NCBI GenBank assembly: GCA_019192455.1
Contig: JAHCML010000009.1
Span: 62,001 to 126,000 of the forward strand
Length of the DNA stretch: 64,000 nt
Source of the DNA: Alphaproteobacteria bacterium SS10
GTDB lineage: Bacteria; Pseudomonadota; Alphaproteobacteria; TMED2
Reading direction: 5' to 3'
The notes beneath the pieces were generated by a model. The model was not told the DNA's origin. It was given only the letters and a program-made list of their open reading frames with translations, and searched no databases. Below, in pieces: positions 1-9,119 of the stretch. How positions within the stretch are numbered: the first letter of the stretch is position 1; every line of letters begins with the position of its first letter. The translations under genes were made by a program, and so were the position numbers.

Positions 1-1
1 G

Positions 2-676
2 TTATCGCTTGCGCTTTAGCAGGACGTAGAAGGCGCCGCCGCCGCCATGGCGCGGCTGGGCGGCCTTAACCGCCAGGATGTGTTCGGCTAGGCCTGGCAT
101 AGCGAGCCAGTCCAAGAGCCGCCGTTTGATGACCCCAGGCGCCTGCGCCATGACATCGGCCCGACCATCATGGTCGGTGGTAACGCGGCTGCGGCCCTTG
201 CCGGTGATGACCAGCAAGCAGCGATGGCCAGATTGAACCCCGGTTTGAATAAACTGCTGAAGCTGCCGTTGCGCGTCATGCTGACGGGACCCATGCAGAT
301 CCAGCGTTGCATCAATTTCCATCTGGCCCCGGGTAAAGCGCGAGGCGGTGCGACCATCTACGCCCGGGATCACGGCGCCATGAACCTCCCAACCGCCTAA
401 CAAATCAGCGTGGGATCGCTTGGCCGATGGTTTCTTGGTCTGCGGTTGGGGCTTGGCCTTTGCGGCAGGCTTGGGGATGGGTGGCGGGGCTGCTTGGCCC
501 TTGGCGCCATCGCTTGTCGGCGTCTTGCGAATGTCTGCCGGTTCAGTATCTGAACGGCGGTTTCGATCTATTGGCTCAACGCCAGCAGCCACCCGGCGCC
601 AAAGCGTGCGATCTTCTGACCCCTGCTTACTAGCGTCCTTACTGCTGCCACCATCATTGCCGCCCTTACTGGCCAT
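2..676 (-). CDS. Smr domain protein
   Basis: The 224-residue product has a low-complexity, charged and Pro/Ala-rich N-terminal half (about residues 1-95) followed by a Smr (MutS2 C-terminal) domain. The Smr hallmark LDLHG is visible near residue 126, followed by the second motif VITGKG and a C-terminal segment ending GGGGAFYVLLKRKR. Stand-alone Smr proteins are nucleases or RNA/DNA-binding proteins in other bacteria; the substrate here is unknown. The ATG at 676 is the only sensible start. In many alphaproteobacteria this gene sits just downstream of mltA; here it lies on the other side of aroE, so the local order is slightly rearranged. Confidence 0.88.
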   Translation of the reverse strand: MASKGGNDGGSSKDASKQGSEDRTLWRRVAAGVEPIDRNRRSDTEPADIRKTPTSDGAKGQAAPPPIPKPAAKAKPQPQTKKPSAKRSHADLLGGWEVHGAVIPGVDGRTASRFTRGQMEIDATLDLHGSRQHDAQRQLQQFIQTGVQSGHRCLLVITGKGRSRVTTDHDGRADVMAQAPGVIKRRLLDWLAMPGLAEHILAVKAAQPRHGGGGAFYVLLKRKR

Positions 677-707
677 GGGGGCACCTGCTCACCGGGGTTC
701 AGTTCTA

Positions 708-1403
708 TTACTGATTAAAGCGCACCCGGTTGATCGTCTCCGGGCTTGCGATTACCCGAACGATTTGTGGCTTACGGCCGCCAGAGCAAGCCTTCTCACA
801 ATAAACGAAGTATTCCGGCAGCCCATCACGCAGGAAGTAATACATGTCCACCTGCACCTGACCCTTGGTCAGGATATAGAGGCGCCAATACTCATCAAAC
901 GAGCCCGCATCAATAATCGGGCGAAACTCAATCGACAACTGGCCGACCAGCGCATCAATCAACTCATTGGCGTGCAAGGCTTGTGAGGTGTCGAGCTGGG
1001 CCACACCCATGGTCACAAAGTAAGGCAGCTGATCTGCACTCGCGACCAGGTCATCATTGTTCTTAGCGGTCACCTCAAACAGCTGACCCTGCATGGAGCG
1101 CCAATCGTAACCATCGGCGGCAGAGATGAAGTGGCCTTCCTCCCGACACTCCAGCTTCGCCCATTGGAAGATGGGGTCTGGGATATAGGTATAGGCATCC
1201 TCTGGCGCGCCGGGGCAATCAGCGACCCCTGGGGCCGATAGATCAATCAGCGGGCCATCCTGGTCTTCCGACTGTTCCTCTACCGGCTCGTCCTCATCCG
1301 CGAAGAAGTTGGGCATGGAGGATTCCTGGGCCATGGCGGTGGCCGGGCCTAGTAGTAAGATCAGGGCGGCCAATAGGGCCAAAAAGCGGGGTAATCGGCT
1401 CAT
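708..1403 (-). CDS. exported protein of unknown function
   Basis: I do not recognise this protein. From the ATG at 1403 the product has 231 residues and begins with a clear Sec signal peptide: MSRLPRF, a Leu/Ala-rich core and an Ala-x-Ala cleavage region ending TAMAQ. An upstream TTG at 1430 would add nine residues before the signal peptide and is less likely. The mature part starts with a very acidic stretch (FADEDEPVEEQSEDQDG) and contains four cysteines, two near residues 63 and 86 and two near the C-terminus (CEKAC), which suggests disulfides in the periplasm. It lies 31 bases upstream of the Smr gene on the same strand and may be cotranscribed with it. Confidence 0.75.
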   Translation of the reverse strand: MSRLPRFLALLAALILLLGPATAMAQESSMPNFFADEDEPVEEQSEDQDGPLIDLSAPGVADCPGAPEDAYTYIPDPIFQWAKLECREEGHFISAADGYDWRSMQGQLFEVTAKNNDDLVASADQLPYFVTMGVAQLDTSQALHANELIDALVGQLSIEFRPIIDAGSFDEYWRLYILTKGQVQVDMYYFLRDGLPEYFVYCEKACSGGRKPQIVRVIASPETINRVRFNQ

Positions 1404-1430
1404 AATCAGGAAAGTCCGGGATGGAACCAA

Positions 1431-1612
1431 TGCGTCAAAGAATAGGACGTCAGTGTAGCGCGGAATGCTGGATTGAATCTAGCAACCGGCGCACACCGTC
1501 GAAAATTGATCGGGCCCTATTCAAGATCAACAACCACAACTGCCATTTGCGCACACCGCCTTGGCTGTCTAAGTAGGGGCCGTCGAGATCGTTAGAGACC
1601 CATTCCACCAAC
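1431..1612. other. divergent intergenic region
   Basis: This gap separates the exported unknown (minus) from aroE (plus) and should hold both promoters. The decamer GCGCACACCG occurs twice, at about 1490 and 1549, but no convincing promoter or operator could be assigned. An overlapping antisense open frame running into aroE looks like a shadow and was not called. Confidence 0.4.
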
Positions 1613-2512
1613 ATGACCAGCCAGGATAATGCCAGATCGCCAAGCGGCGCTGCCCGGGTTACCGGCCTGATCGGATGGCCGGTCAGCCATTCACTGTCGC
1701 CTGCTTTACACAACTACTGGCTTCGACAGTTCGGCATTGATGGGATGTACGCGCCATTTCCAGTGCATCCAGACAAGGTTGGTGATGCTATTGAGGGCCT
1801 ACGCGCACTCGGCGTCGCTGGGGCCAATGTCACGGTTCCCCATAAGACGGCGGTGATGCCGCATCTGGATAAGCTGACCGCAACAGCCGGGCGATTGGAG
1901 GCGGTTAACACGCTGATTGTCCACAAGGATGGTTTAGTGACTGGCGATAACACTGATGCGTACGGGTTTGAAAGTAGCCTAAAAGCGCATGCGGGTAGTC
2001 AGGTCGCCAAGCAGATTGAGCAAAATCAACAGGTTATGATGGTTGGGGCCGGTGGTGCGGCCCGCGCAGTGTTGGATGCGGTGCTCAACGCTGGTTACAG
2101 CCGTGTGGTGATCACCAACCGTACGCCCGATAAGGCCGATGCCCTGGCCGCGCATTTTCAACAATTCTATCCACAGGCCGTGATTACCACGACCTCCTGG
2201 GACCAACGTGCTGATGCGCTTAACGAAACTCACTTGCTGATCAACACAACGAGCCTCGGCATGGCGGGTAAACCAGCCCTCGATATCGATGTATCGGCAC
2301 TGCCAGGCGATGCCGTTGTCGCTGACATTGTGTATGTGCCGCTGATCACCCCCTTGCTATCCGCCGCGCGTGACCGGGGCCTCACCATCGTGGATGGTTT
2401 GGACATGCTGCTTTATCAGGCGCAGGCAGCATTTGAGGCCTGGCATGGTGAGCGGCCACCGGTGGATGCCGCCCTTCGCCAGATGATGCTGGACCGGATC
2501 CGTGATGGTTAG
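1613..2512 (+). CDS. aroE: shikimate dehydrogenase
   Basis: AroE reduces 3-dehydroshikimate to shikimate with NADPH in the cytosolic chorismate pathway. The 299-residue length is slightly above the usual 270-285 because of a short N-terminal tail. Substrate-binding residues are visible in GWPVSHSLSP (residues 21-30), the catalytic Lys in NVTVPHK (K78) and the catalytic Asp in GDNTDAYG (D115). The dinucleotide loop GAGGAA is near residue 145 and the NADP-type NRT motif near residue 168. The stop overlaps the start of coaE, so the two genes are translationally coupled. The order aroE-coaE-dnaQ is conserved near the origin in alphaproteobacteria. Confidence 0.96.
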   Translation: MTSQDNARSPSGAARVTGLIGWPVSHSLSPALHNYWLRQFGIDGMYAPFPVHPDKVGDAIEGLRALGVAGANVTVPHKTAVMPHLDKLTATAGRLEAVNTLIVHKDGLVTGDNTDAYGFESSLKAHAGSQVAKQIEQNQQVMMVGAGGAARAVLDAVLNAGYSRVVITNRTPDKADALAAHFQQFYPQAVITTTSWDQRADALNETHLLINTTSLGMAGKPALDIDVSALPGDAVVADIVYVPLITPLLSAARDRGLTIVDGLDMLLYQAQAAFEAWHGERPPVDAALRQMMLDRIRDG

Positions 2513-3203
2513 GCAATCCAGGCGCCTGCTGGTCATTGGGCTAACCGGGTCCATTGGGATGGGCAAATCAACCGCCGCCGCCATGCTGCGCCGGGCTGGC
2601 CTTCCGGTGTTTGATGCCGATAGGACGGTGCATCGGCTAATGGGACCGGGCGGTGCCGCCGTTGCGCCCCTACTTAAGGCGTTTCCAGAGATATCAGCCG
2701 AACAATCGGTTGCGACCGGGGTTGATCGCGCCGCGCTTAGCAATCACGTCGCCAAGAACCCCGATGCCTTAAAGGTGCTGGAGGCTGTGCTGCACCCGCT
2801 GGTCCGTCAGGCACAGCGGAAAGCCAGGCGCCAGGCCGCAATCAAAGGTGCGCGGATCCTAATCCTCGACATCCCGCTTTTGTTTGAGACTGGCGGCGAT
2901 CAGGCCTGTGACGCTGTTTTCGTGGTGTCAGCACCCGCCTTGATCCAGCGGCAGCGGGTTCTGCGTCGGCCAGGGATGACCGCCCAGAAACTAAACACCT
3001 TCCTGGCTAAACAGATGCCCGACCGGGTTAAACGTCGGCGCGCTGATCGGGTCATTCAGACCGGCCTCGGCTTCGCCTTTGCCAGGCGACAAATGCTGCG
3101 TGCCATCGCAGAGGCACCAGGGATTGCCCGGCAAAACCGGAAATCCCCAGCCCATCCACCACTTTTTGGGCCTAGCAACCGCAATCACTTCCGCCGCCGC
3201 TAG
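2505..3203 (+). CDS. coaE: dephospho-CoA kinase
   Basis: CoaE phosphorylates dephospho-CoA, the last step of coenzyme A synthesis. The P-loop GLTGSIGMGKST lies near the N-terminus, followed by FDADRTVHRLM, the HPLVR segment and the LDIPLLFE segment, all typical of the family. The ATG at 2505 was chosen; an in-frame GTG at 2502 directly precedes it. Either start overlaps the aroE stop (2510-2512), which implies coupled translation. The product is about 232 residues, longer than the usual 200-205, with a basic C-terminal tail ending NRNHFRRR whose role is unknown. Confidence 0.95.
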   Translation: MVRQSRRLLVIGLTGSIGMGKSTAAAMLRRAGLPVFDADRTVHRLMGPGGAAVAPLLKAFPEISAEQSVATGVDRAALSNHVAKNPDALKVLEAVLHPLVRQAQRKARRQAAIKGARILILDIPLLFETGGDQACDAVFVVSAPALIQRQRVLRRPGMTAQKLNTFLAKQMPDRVKRRRADRVIQTGLGFAFARRQMLRAIAEAPGIARQNRKSPAHPPLFGPSNRNHFRRR

Positions 3204-3264
3204 TCAGCCGGGCTGTTAGTCGTTAGCTCATTACCGACATCAGACATCGGAACGAGCAGCCACC

Positions 3265-3990
3265 ATGCGTGAGATCATTTTGGATACGGAAACAACCGGC
3301 ATTGACCCGCAAGAGGGGCACCGGATTGTTGAGATTGGCTGCGTCGAGGTTATCAACAACGTCCCCACCGGCCGGACCTATCACCAATACATCAACCCAG
3401 AGCGTGATATGCCAGCAGAAGCAGAGCGTATCCACGGGTTGAGTGAGACCTTCCTCGCCGACAAGCCGACCTTTTCTGAAGTGGCGGGCGCCTTCATGGA
3501 TTTCATTGGCCAGGATCAAATGGTGATCCACAACGCTGCCTTCGACATGAAGCATATCAATGCTGAGCTGGACCGGCTGGGCATCGGTGCGATCCCGATG
3601 GCCCGCGCCACCGACAGCCTGGCCATCGCCCGGAAGCGGTTTCCCGGCGCGCAATCATCCCTCGATGCATTATGCCGGCGCTTTGGTGTCGATAACTCTA
3701 ACCGCCAACTGCACGGCGCGTTGCTCGATGCCCAACTTTTGGCAGAGGTCTATCTTGAGCTACGTGGGGGTCGTGAGCCTGGCCTAGGCCTGGCCGGTCA
3801 GACGGCCGGCGGTGGGTTGGAGCAGACCACACTGCAAGCCAGTGACAAGCCTGTCCGACCTGCCCGCAAGCACACTATTCCGGAAACGGAACAAGCCGCC
3901 CACCGGAAAGCAGTGAGCGGCTTGAAGGATTCTCTCTGGGCCAAGATGCAACCGGCTGAATTCGCCGGCGCAGAGCAGCCCGAGGCTTAA
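3265..3990 (+). CDS. dnaQ: DNA polymerase III epsilon subunit (3'-5' exonuclease)
   Basis: This is the proofreading exonuclease of the replicative polymerase. The DEDDh catalytic set is visible: DTETTG (D7, E9) in ExoI, HNAAFD in ExoII, and the HGALLDA segment in ExoIII. The 241-residue product carries a C-terminal tail after about residue 175 that would bind the alpha subunit. It follows coaE by 61 bases on the same strand. The family also includes RNase T-like exonucleases, but length and context favour the polymerase subunit. Confidence 0.95.
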   Translation: MREIILDTETTGIDPQEGHRIVEIGCVEVINNVPTGRTYHQYINPERDMPAEAERIHGLSETFLADKPTFSEVAGAFMDFIGQDQMVIHNAAFDMKHINAELDRLGIGAIPMARATDSLAIARKRFPGAQSSLDALCRRFGVDNSNRQLHGALLDAQLLAEVYLELRGGREPGLGLAGQTAGGGLEQTTLQASDKPVRPARKHTIPETEQAAHRKAVSGLKDSLWAKMQPAEFAGAEQPEA

Positions 3991-4001
3991 AGCTCTAGGC
4001 C

Positions 4002-4580
4002 TTAAACGTTGAACTTGTCGTCGGCATCACCAGCAGCTGGTGCGGTGCCCTGAACGGTGTCACCACCAGCAGCCATCGCCTGACGACGATAGAGATCGGC
4101 AAAGTCCACTGGGTTGATCAGCAGTGGTGGGAAACCACCCTGGCGGGAGACATTAGCCATGATCTCACGGGCAAACGGGAACAGCAGGCGTGGCGCTTCA
4201 ATCAGCAGGACAGGCTTACGCAGCTCATCTTTCACACCCTGAAGACGGAACAGACCGCCATAGGACAGGTCCAGAATGAAGGCCGTCTCAGCTTCCGCTT
4301 TCTCTTCGGTTGGGGCGCTGCGGGCGGTACCGACGATACGCAGGCTGACCTCATAAACATCGTTCTGCATGTCGCGCGCTTGCACATCCACATTGATCTC
4401 AACCTGTGGTGCTTTCTGCGCAGCGGCAGCAAGGCTGGCCGGGGCCCGTGGGTTCTCAAACGAGAGATCCTTCACATACTGCGCCAGAATGGTGATCGGC
4501 GCTGGGGCTGGCTGGCCTTCACCAGCTTGGCCATTGGTCTGGGCGGTATCTTGGGTATCTGGCGTCGCGGTATCGGACAT
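4002..4580 (-). CDS. secB: protein-export chaperone SecB
   Basis: SecB keeps preproteins unfolded and delivers them to SecA. The core PITILAQYVKDLSFENP and the downstream YEVSLRIVGTA and PFAREIMANVSRQGGFPPLLINPVDF segments match the family closely. At 192 residues it is longer than E. coli SecB (155), owing to an Asp/Gln/Pro-rich N-terminal tail (about 28 residues) and a C-terminal tail ending DADDKFNV. It converges on dnaQ with an 11-base gap. Neighbourhood next to dnaQ and fxsA is the usual one in alphaproteobacteria. Confidence 0.95.
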   Translation of the reverse strand: MSDTATPDTQDTAQTNGQAGEGQPAPAPITILAQYVKDLSFENPRAPASLAAAAQKAPQVEINVDVQARDMQNDVYEVSLRIVGTARSAPTEEKAEAETAFILDLSYGGLFRLQGVKDELRKPVLLIEAPRLLFPFAREIMANVSRQGGFPPLLINPVDFADLYRRQAMAAGGDTVQGTAPAAGDADDKFNV

Positions 4581-4688
4581 GGGTCAGGTCATCCCTGTAA
4601 TGAGGTGTGTTGGGTATCTATTGGTAATTGGGCGCTGAGCTAACATGCGCCGGGTGCGAAACTCAAGCGGTGGCTGGCTGTTAAAGGC

Positions 4689-5204
4689 CTAGTTTGGGCG
4701 CGGCTTATCGCCTTCAGTCTCGTTCGGGGTATTCCCACGGCTGTCATCACCATCCTCGACAACCGTATAATCCCCTTCAATCACAACGGGATCACCGCTG
4801 GGCCGGGCTTGACCGCCTGGCGGATAACCACCCGCGCTCGTATGCACCGTGGCCCGATGCTTCAAACGGCTATGCAACCAGCCTGCGGTCAGGTTTCGTA
4901 GGCCCGGCAGGGCAAAGGCAAGGCCAACCATATCGGTCAGGAAGCCAGGGATAATCAGCAGAACGCCGCCAAAAATGGTGGTCAGGCCGACCATAGCCTC
5001 GGCCAACGGCTCTCGCTTGGTCTGCACCGTCGCGCGGGCTTGCTCGAATGACTGGCGGCCTTGGCTGCTGATCAATGCAATACCAATGGTGGCGCTGGTC
5101 AGTATCAACAGCAGGGTAATGGCGACGCCAACCTGCTCGCCCACCGCAACAAACATGGCGATTTCGGCGAGGGGCCAAGCAATCAGGATAATCAATGCGG
5201 GCAT
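4689..5204 (-). CDS. fxsA: FxsA family membrane protein
   Basis: The 171-residue product begins with hydrophobic segments (PALIILIAWPLAEIAMFVAV and the following VAITLLLILTSATIGIAL) and a third near residues 75-100, the layout of FxsA/UPF0716 cytoplasmic-membrane proteins. In E. coli FxsA overproduction relieves phage T7 exclusion by the F plasmid; its normal role is unknown. The C-terminal 60 residues are soluble and acidic. It is on the same strand as secB and 108 bases upstream of it. A short CCCCG-TCA-CGGGG hairpin lies at 5226-5238 in its leader. Confidence 0.9.
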   Translation of the reverse strand: MPALIILIAWPLAEIAMFVAVGEQVGVAITLLLILTSATIGIALISSQGRQSFEQARATVQTKREPLAEAMVGLTTIFGGVLLIIPGFLTDMVGLAFALPGLRNLTAGWLHSRLKHRATVHTSAGGYPPGGQARPSGDPVVIEGDYTVVEDGDDSRGNTPNETEGDKPRPN

Positions 5205-5559
5205 GGTTTATGGCCGTTTCATCTACCCCGTCACGGGGCTTTGACTGGTCTTTGAGGGCGGATTAATACCGGGCTGATAGCGCATATATGGGCCCTTGCC
5301 TGCAAAAAGCTGCGATATTTTCCGATAAGACTGCTCATCGAACCCTAGCAGTAATCGGCAAACGCCCCATCTTATGACCAAGAAGGTGATGGCCAATTGA
5401 CCCATCGATGGCTAAGCTTTCTATGGGTTTAGAAGGTATATCGCTGATCTTTGGTCAGTAGCTTAATCCAGGCGCGCGGGCGGCACGTGGTTTGGAACGA
5501 CACTTAGTTTAAGTGAGTGATGCGTGTTAACGCCGCCGGGACGACTACCGGGATACATC
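5205..5559. other. divergent intergenic region
   Basis: These 355 bases separate fxsA (minus) from the Tim44-like gene (plus) and presumably hold two opposing promoters. A small hairpin (5226-5238) is the only obvious structure. A 60-codon minus-strand open frame here has no recognisable features and was not called. Confidence 0.4.
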
Positions 5560-6234
5560 ATGGAAATCATTATCTTTGGCATCATCGCGGGCGTTCTGAT
5601 CGCACGCTTGAATAGCGTGTTGGGTCAAAAGAATGACGGCGACGAACTGCGCGGTTCCGGCAATCTGGCGCGCGATAACCAAAGCCAGGACGGCCAAGGT
5701 GCCGATGGCAATGTGATCCCAATGCCTGGCCGGGCTGATATGGGCCCACCGAATGAGCTTGATGACGATATGCCCATCTCTGTCGCCGCACAGATTGAGC
5801 GGGTTCAGCGGATCGACGGCAATTTCGATGAGGATCACTTCAATGAGGGTGCGAAAGCCGCATTTCCCATGATTGTTGAGGCCTTTGCCGCTGGCGAGAA
5901 GGAAGTGCTGCGCGACCTGCTTGATGACGGCATCTACCAAGACTTCGCTGCCGCCATTGATGACCGCGCGCAATCCGGTGAGACCATGACCACCGAGATT
6001 AAGGCCGTCCACGATGTTTCAGTTCTCGAGGCGAAAATTAAGGACCGCATGATCGAAGTGACGGTTCGCATCATCTCTGATCAGGTGAATGAGCTGACCC
6101 GCAAGCAAGCGGCCAACGAAGGCAGCGGTGTTGAGCCAGCAACAGTTGAGATCACCGATATCTGGACCTTTGCCCGCCCGGTCGGCAGCGACGTTCCGAA
6201 CTGGAAGCTGATCGAGACCAGCGTCGACACGTAA
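5560..6234 (+). CDS. Tim44-like domain protein
   Basis: From the ATG at 5560 the product has 224 residues: one N-terminal membrane helix (EIIIFGIIAGVLIARLNSVL), a polar linker of about 55 residues, and a Tim44-like domain (about residues 80-224) with the family features FNEGAKAAFPMIVEAFAAGE and a C-terminal DIWTFARPVGSDVPNW. Alphaproteobacterial Tim44-like proteins are inner-membrane relatives of the mitochondrial import motor subunit. An in-frame GTG at 5524 would add a short tail before the helix; the ATG is preferred because it begins the membrane segment directly. The gene precedes mltA by 31 bases and is likely in an operon with it. Confidence 0.92.
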   Translation: MEIIIFGIIAGVLIARLNSVLGQKNDGDELRGSGNLARDNQSQDGQGADGNVIPMPGRADMGPPNELDDDMPISVAAQIERVQRIDGNFDEDHFNEGAKAAFPMIVEAFAAGEKEVLRDLLDDGIYQDFAAAIDDRAQSGETMTTEIKAVHDVSVLEAKIKDRMIEVTVRIISDQVNELTRKQAANEGSGVEPATVEITDIWTFARPVGSDVPNWKLIETSVDT

Positions 6235-6265
6235 TCTCTCGCCCCCTTACCTCTAAAAGCCCCAC

Positions 6266-7456
6266 ATGAAACATCTGTTCTTTGCGCTGGCATTGGCAGC
6301 GCTTGCCGCCTGTGCGACCGCTGACACTGAGGATGCTGACACGCCGGATGAGGTGGTGTTATCGCCCGCCAGCTGGTCTGATCTACCTGGGTGGCGACGG
6401 GATCAGATTGCCGATATCCGACCCGCTCTCAATCGATCCTGCGACCGGATTGGGCGGCTTTCAGCAACCAGGAATATTGGCCCGGATGGTATTGGCGGCA
6501 CCGCGGGTGATTGGCAGGTCATCTGTGACCAGCTGCAAAACACACCGGATCAGAACCTCCGCCCCGTTATCGAACAGATCCTGCAGCCCTATCGCGTGAC
6601 CGGCACTGTTAGCGGTGAAACCGGCCTGTTCACTGGTTACTTCGAACCGTCCTTGAATGGCAGCCTGACCCAGACGGGTCCTTACCAGACCCCGATCCAT
6701 GGCCGGCCAGATGATCTGGTGATGGTTCAGTTAGGCGGTTTCCGGGATGATTTGCGGGGACGTCGCATTGCCGGCCGGGTTCAGGACGGTCGCCTAACCC
6801 CGTTTGAAGATCGCGCCGAAATTGTCGATGGCGCGCTGCCCTCCGACACCCCGGTTTTAGCCTGGGCCGCCGATCCGATTGATGTGTTTTTCCTAGAAAT
6901 TCAGGGCTCTGGGCGCGTGAACCTGCCCGATGGCGATCAACTGCGCATTGGTTATGCCGGGCAGAATGGCCATCCTTACGTCCCAATTGGACGGACGCTA
7001 ATCGATGAGGGTGAGCTAACCCGCGAGAATGTCTCCCTTCAATCCATTCGGGAATGGCTGGCCGACAATCCTGCCGAGGCCCAGCGGGTCATGAATACCA
7101 ACCCATCATATGTCTTCTTCCGGGAGATTGAGGGTGATGGCCCGATCGGTGCTGAAGGTGTCGCGCTAACCCCGGGCCGTAGCCTGGCGGTTGATCGCAG
7201 CATCATGCCGCTTGGCGTGCCGATGTTTTTGGATGCTGATGATCCCCTCGATCCCACCCAGCGGTTTCAGCGTTTGATGATGGCACAGGATACTGGCGGT
7301 GCCATTCGTGGTGCCGTGCGTGGTGACGTGTTTTGGGGTGATGGTGCCGAGGCTGAATTGCGGGCAGGAAAGATGCGCAGCTCTGGCCGTTATTGGCTGT
7401 TACTGCCACGCAGCTTAGGCGGGCAACAGCTTGCGGTCGCGCAGGAAGCCCAATAG
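6266..7456 (+). CDS. mltA: membrane-bound lytic murein transglycosylase A
   Basis: MltA cleaves peptidoglycan glycan strands to give anhydromuropeptides. The N-terminus is a lipoprotein signal with lipobox LAAC (C16), so the enzyme should be anchored in the outer membrane. The MltA domain includes GLFTGYFEP and FFLEIQGSGR, and the C-terminal 3D barrel contains MMAQDTGGAIRG with the catalytic Asp. Length is 396 residues, normal. The 3' end overlaps the 3' end of maf on the other strand by 42 bases, so the last 14 codons of each gene are read from both strands. Confidence 0.95.
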   Translation: MKHLFFALALAALAACATADTEDADTPDEVVLSPASWSDLPGWRRDQIADIRPALNRSCDRIGRLSATRNIGPDGIGGTAGDWQVICDQLQNTPDQNLRPVIEQILQPYRVTGTVSGETGLFTGYFEPSLNGSLTQTGPYQTPIHGRPDDLVMVQLGGFRDDLRGRRIAGRVQDGRLTPFEDRAEIVDGALPSDTPVLAWAADPIDVFFLEIQGSGRVNLPDGDQLRIGYAGQNGHPYVPIGRTLIDEGELTRENVSLQSIREWLADNPAEAQRVMNTNPSYVFFREIEGDGPIGAEGVALTPGRSLAVDRSIMPLGVPMFLDADDPLDPTQRFQRLMMAQDTGGAIRGAVRGDVFWGDGAEAELRAGKMRSSGRYWLLLPRSLGGQQLAVAQEAQ

Positions 7457-8044
7457 CGGCAATAGCGGTAACCCGCGGATTGAGAACTCATCCCCATCCA
7501 CGGCTTGGAACAGATGCGGGCCGAGGCCTTCAATCTGATAACCACCCACACAGTTCAGCAGATCTGGCCCCGCCGCTTCCACGTATCGGGTGATAAAGGC
7601 CTCACTTAATGGCCTTACCTTTAGCCTTGGTCGCGCCACCTGATGCCAAATCCTGGCACCCTTATGGAGTAGGACGGCGGCCGTCTCTAACGTATGGACC
7701 TTGCCAGAGATGGCACGCAGGTGATCGGCAAGCTCATCCATATCGGCCGGTTTATCAAACCAGCGATCCTTATCACCATCGCTCAAAGCCATGATCTGAT
7801 CACAGCCGAGGACATATTGATCCGGATAGTTCGCCGCCACACGCTTGGCCTTGGTCTCGGCCAAGGCCCCCGCTGTTTCCATGGCGTTCAGACCACCCGC
7901 GCGGCAGGAGGCTTTCACCTCTTCCTCATCAACTGCGGCGGGTTGAACAATCAGCTCAACCCCGACAGCCTCAAGCATGGCCCGACGTGATGCGGAGCCT
8001 GAGGCCAGTACCAGCGGTTCAGCGGATAAAATGGCGTTACTCAT
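7415..8044 (-). CDS. maf: Maf/YceF family nucleotide pyrophosphatase
   Basis: Maf proteins are house-cleaning nucleoside triphosphate pyrophosphatases. The family signature LASGSASRRAMLE is at the N-terminus, followed by LAETKAKRVA and the YVLGCDQI segment. The ATG at 8044 gives 209 residues, a normal length; upstream in-frame codons lie inside the ppsR gene. The start overlaps the stop of the upstream gene in the sequence ATGAGTAA, so translation is probably coupled. The 3' end overlaps mltA by 42 bases. Confidence 0.93.
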   Translation of the reverse strand: MSNAILSAEPLVLASGSASRRAMLEAVGVELIVQPAAVDEEEVKASCRAGGLNAMETAGALAETKAKRVAANYPDQYVLGCDQIMALSDGDKDRWFDKPADMDELADHLRAISGKVHTLETAAVLLHKGARIWHQVARPRLKVRPLSEAFITRYVEAAGPDLLNCVGGYQIEGLGPHLFQAVDGDEFSIRGLPLLPLLGFLRDRKLLPA

Positions 8045-8954
8045 CGCCGGTGTTGCCAGCCTCATCGACCGCACCGTGCATTTTCTGACGACGGCGGGTT
8101 AGCAGCATCATCACTTCAGCGGCGGTTTCCTCGATCGACCGACGGGTCACATCAATTACCGGCCAACCATGCTTAGCGTAATAGCGACGGGCCTCTAGCA
8201 CCTCGGCACGGACCTTATCGGGATCAACATAATCGGTCTGTTCATCCTGCTTCAGCATGCGTAGGCGCTGCTGGCGAATTTGAACCAGGCGATCAGGATC
8301 CTTGGTCAAACCAACGATAATCGGCTTGGTCGCATCATGCAGGGCGTTGGGTAGCGGGGTGCCAGGGACATAAGGAATGTTAGCGGCCTTAATCCCACGA
8401 TTACCAAGATAGATGCAGGTTGGCGTCTTAGAGGTTCGGGATACGCCCAGCAGCACCACATCAGCCTCATAAAGCCGCTGACCCATCTGACCATCATCAT
8501 TGGCGAGGGCAAAATCCATCGCCTCAATACGATCAAAATACGCCTCATCAAGAGAGTGCTGACGACCGGGCTGTGAGTGGCGCTCTTGATCCAGATACAT
8601 GGCAAGCGCGTTCATCACCGGATCGAGTACAGGCACGCATGGCATGCGCAGCTCTTGGCACCGGGCGACAACCTTATTGCGAAGGTCATCATCAACCAGG
8701 GTCACCATCACCATACCTGGAAACCGCTCAAGCTCCTCAAGCACGAGGGATAGCTGGCGTTCGGTGCGCACCAGGTTCCAGAAATGCTCAATCGGCTCAA
8801 CATTATCGAACTGGGACAAGGCAGCGCGCGCGACGCTGTTAATGGTCTCACCACTACTGTCTGAGATCAGATGCAGGTGAAACTGACGCTTATCGACCTG
8901 TTCCATATCGCCGGGGGAGGAGGTGGACTCTGTCACGGAGGATATCACCGTCAT
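8037..8954 (-). CDS. ppsR: pyruvate, phosphate dikinase / PEP synthase regulatory protein (DUF299)
   Basis: Members of this family are bifunctional ADP-dependent kinases and phosphorylases that switch PPDK or PEP synthase off and on. Visible marks are HLHLISDSSGETI and the P-loop-like GVSRTSKTPTCIYLGNRG. The start is uncertain: ATGs at 9053, 8954 and 8906 are all in frame and none has a convincing Shine-Dalgarno site. The family core begins just after the 8906 ATG, and 8954 is a compromise giving 305 residues. This is the gene called RP001/CC0001 in descriptions of the Rickettsia and Caulobacter origin region. It points away from hemE across the proposed origin. Confidence 0.93.
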   Translation of the reverse strand: MTVISSVTESTSSPGDMEQVDKRQFHLHLISDSSGETINSVARAALSQFDNVEPIEHFWNLVRTERQLSLVLEELERFPGMVMVTLVDDDLRNKVVARCQELRMPCVPVLDPVMNALAMYLDQERHSQPGRQHSLDEAYFDRIEAMDFALANDDGQMGQRLYEADVVLLGVSRTSKTPTCIYLGNRGIKAANIPYVPGTPLPNALHDATKPIIVGLTKDPDRLVQIRQQRLRMLKQDEQTDYVDPDKVRAEVLEARRYYAKHGWPVIDVTRRSIEETAAEVMMLLTRRRQKMHGAVDEAGNTGDE

Positions 8955-9119
8955 GGGGATTGTTCTGGGGAAGGATAGAGGCACAGTATGTGCGAAAGCG
9001 GCCTCAACTGCCTTAGCCTTCGAAAGCATGCCCACTGACTGTCGCTTTATCATAGCCCTATCCCAAGGTGGATGGTTTTTCCCGCACTACCCGGCACCCG
9101 GGCACAACGGTTTTACATT

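Noticed and set aside
1450-1713. An 87-codon minus-strand frame before aroE
   Set aside because: It overlaps the aroE start region antisense, has no ribosome-binding site and no recognisable features.
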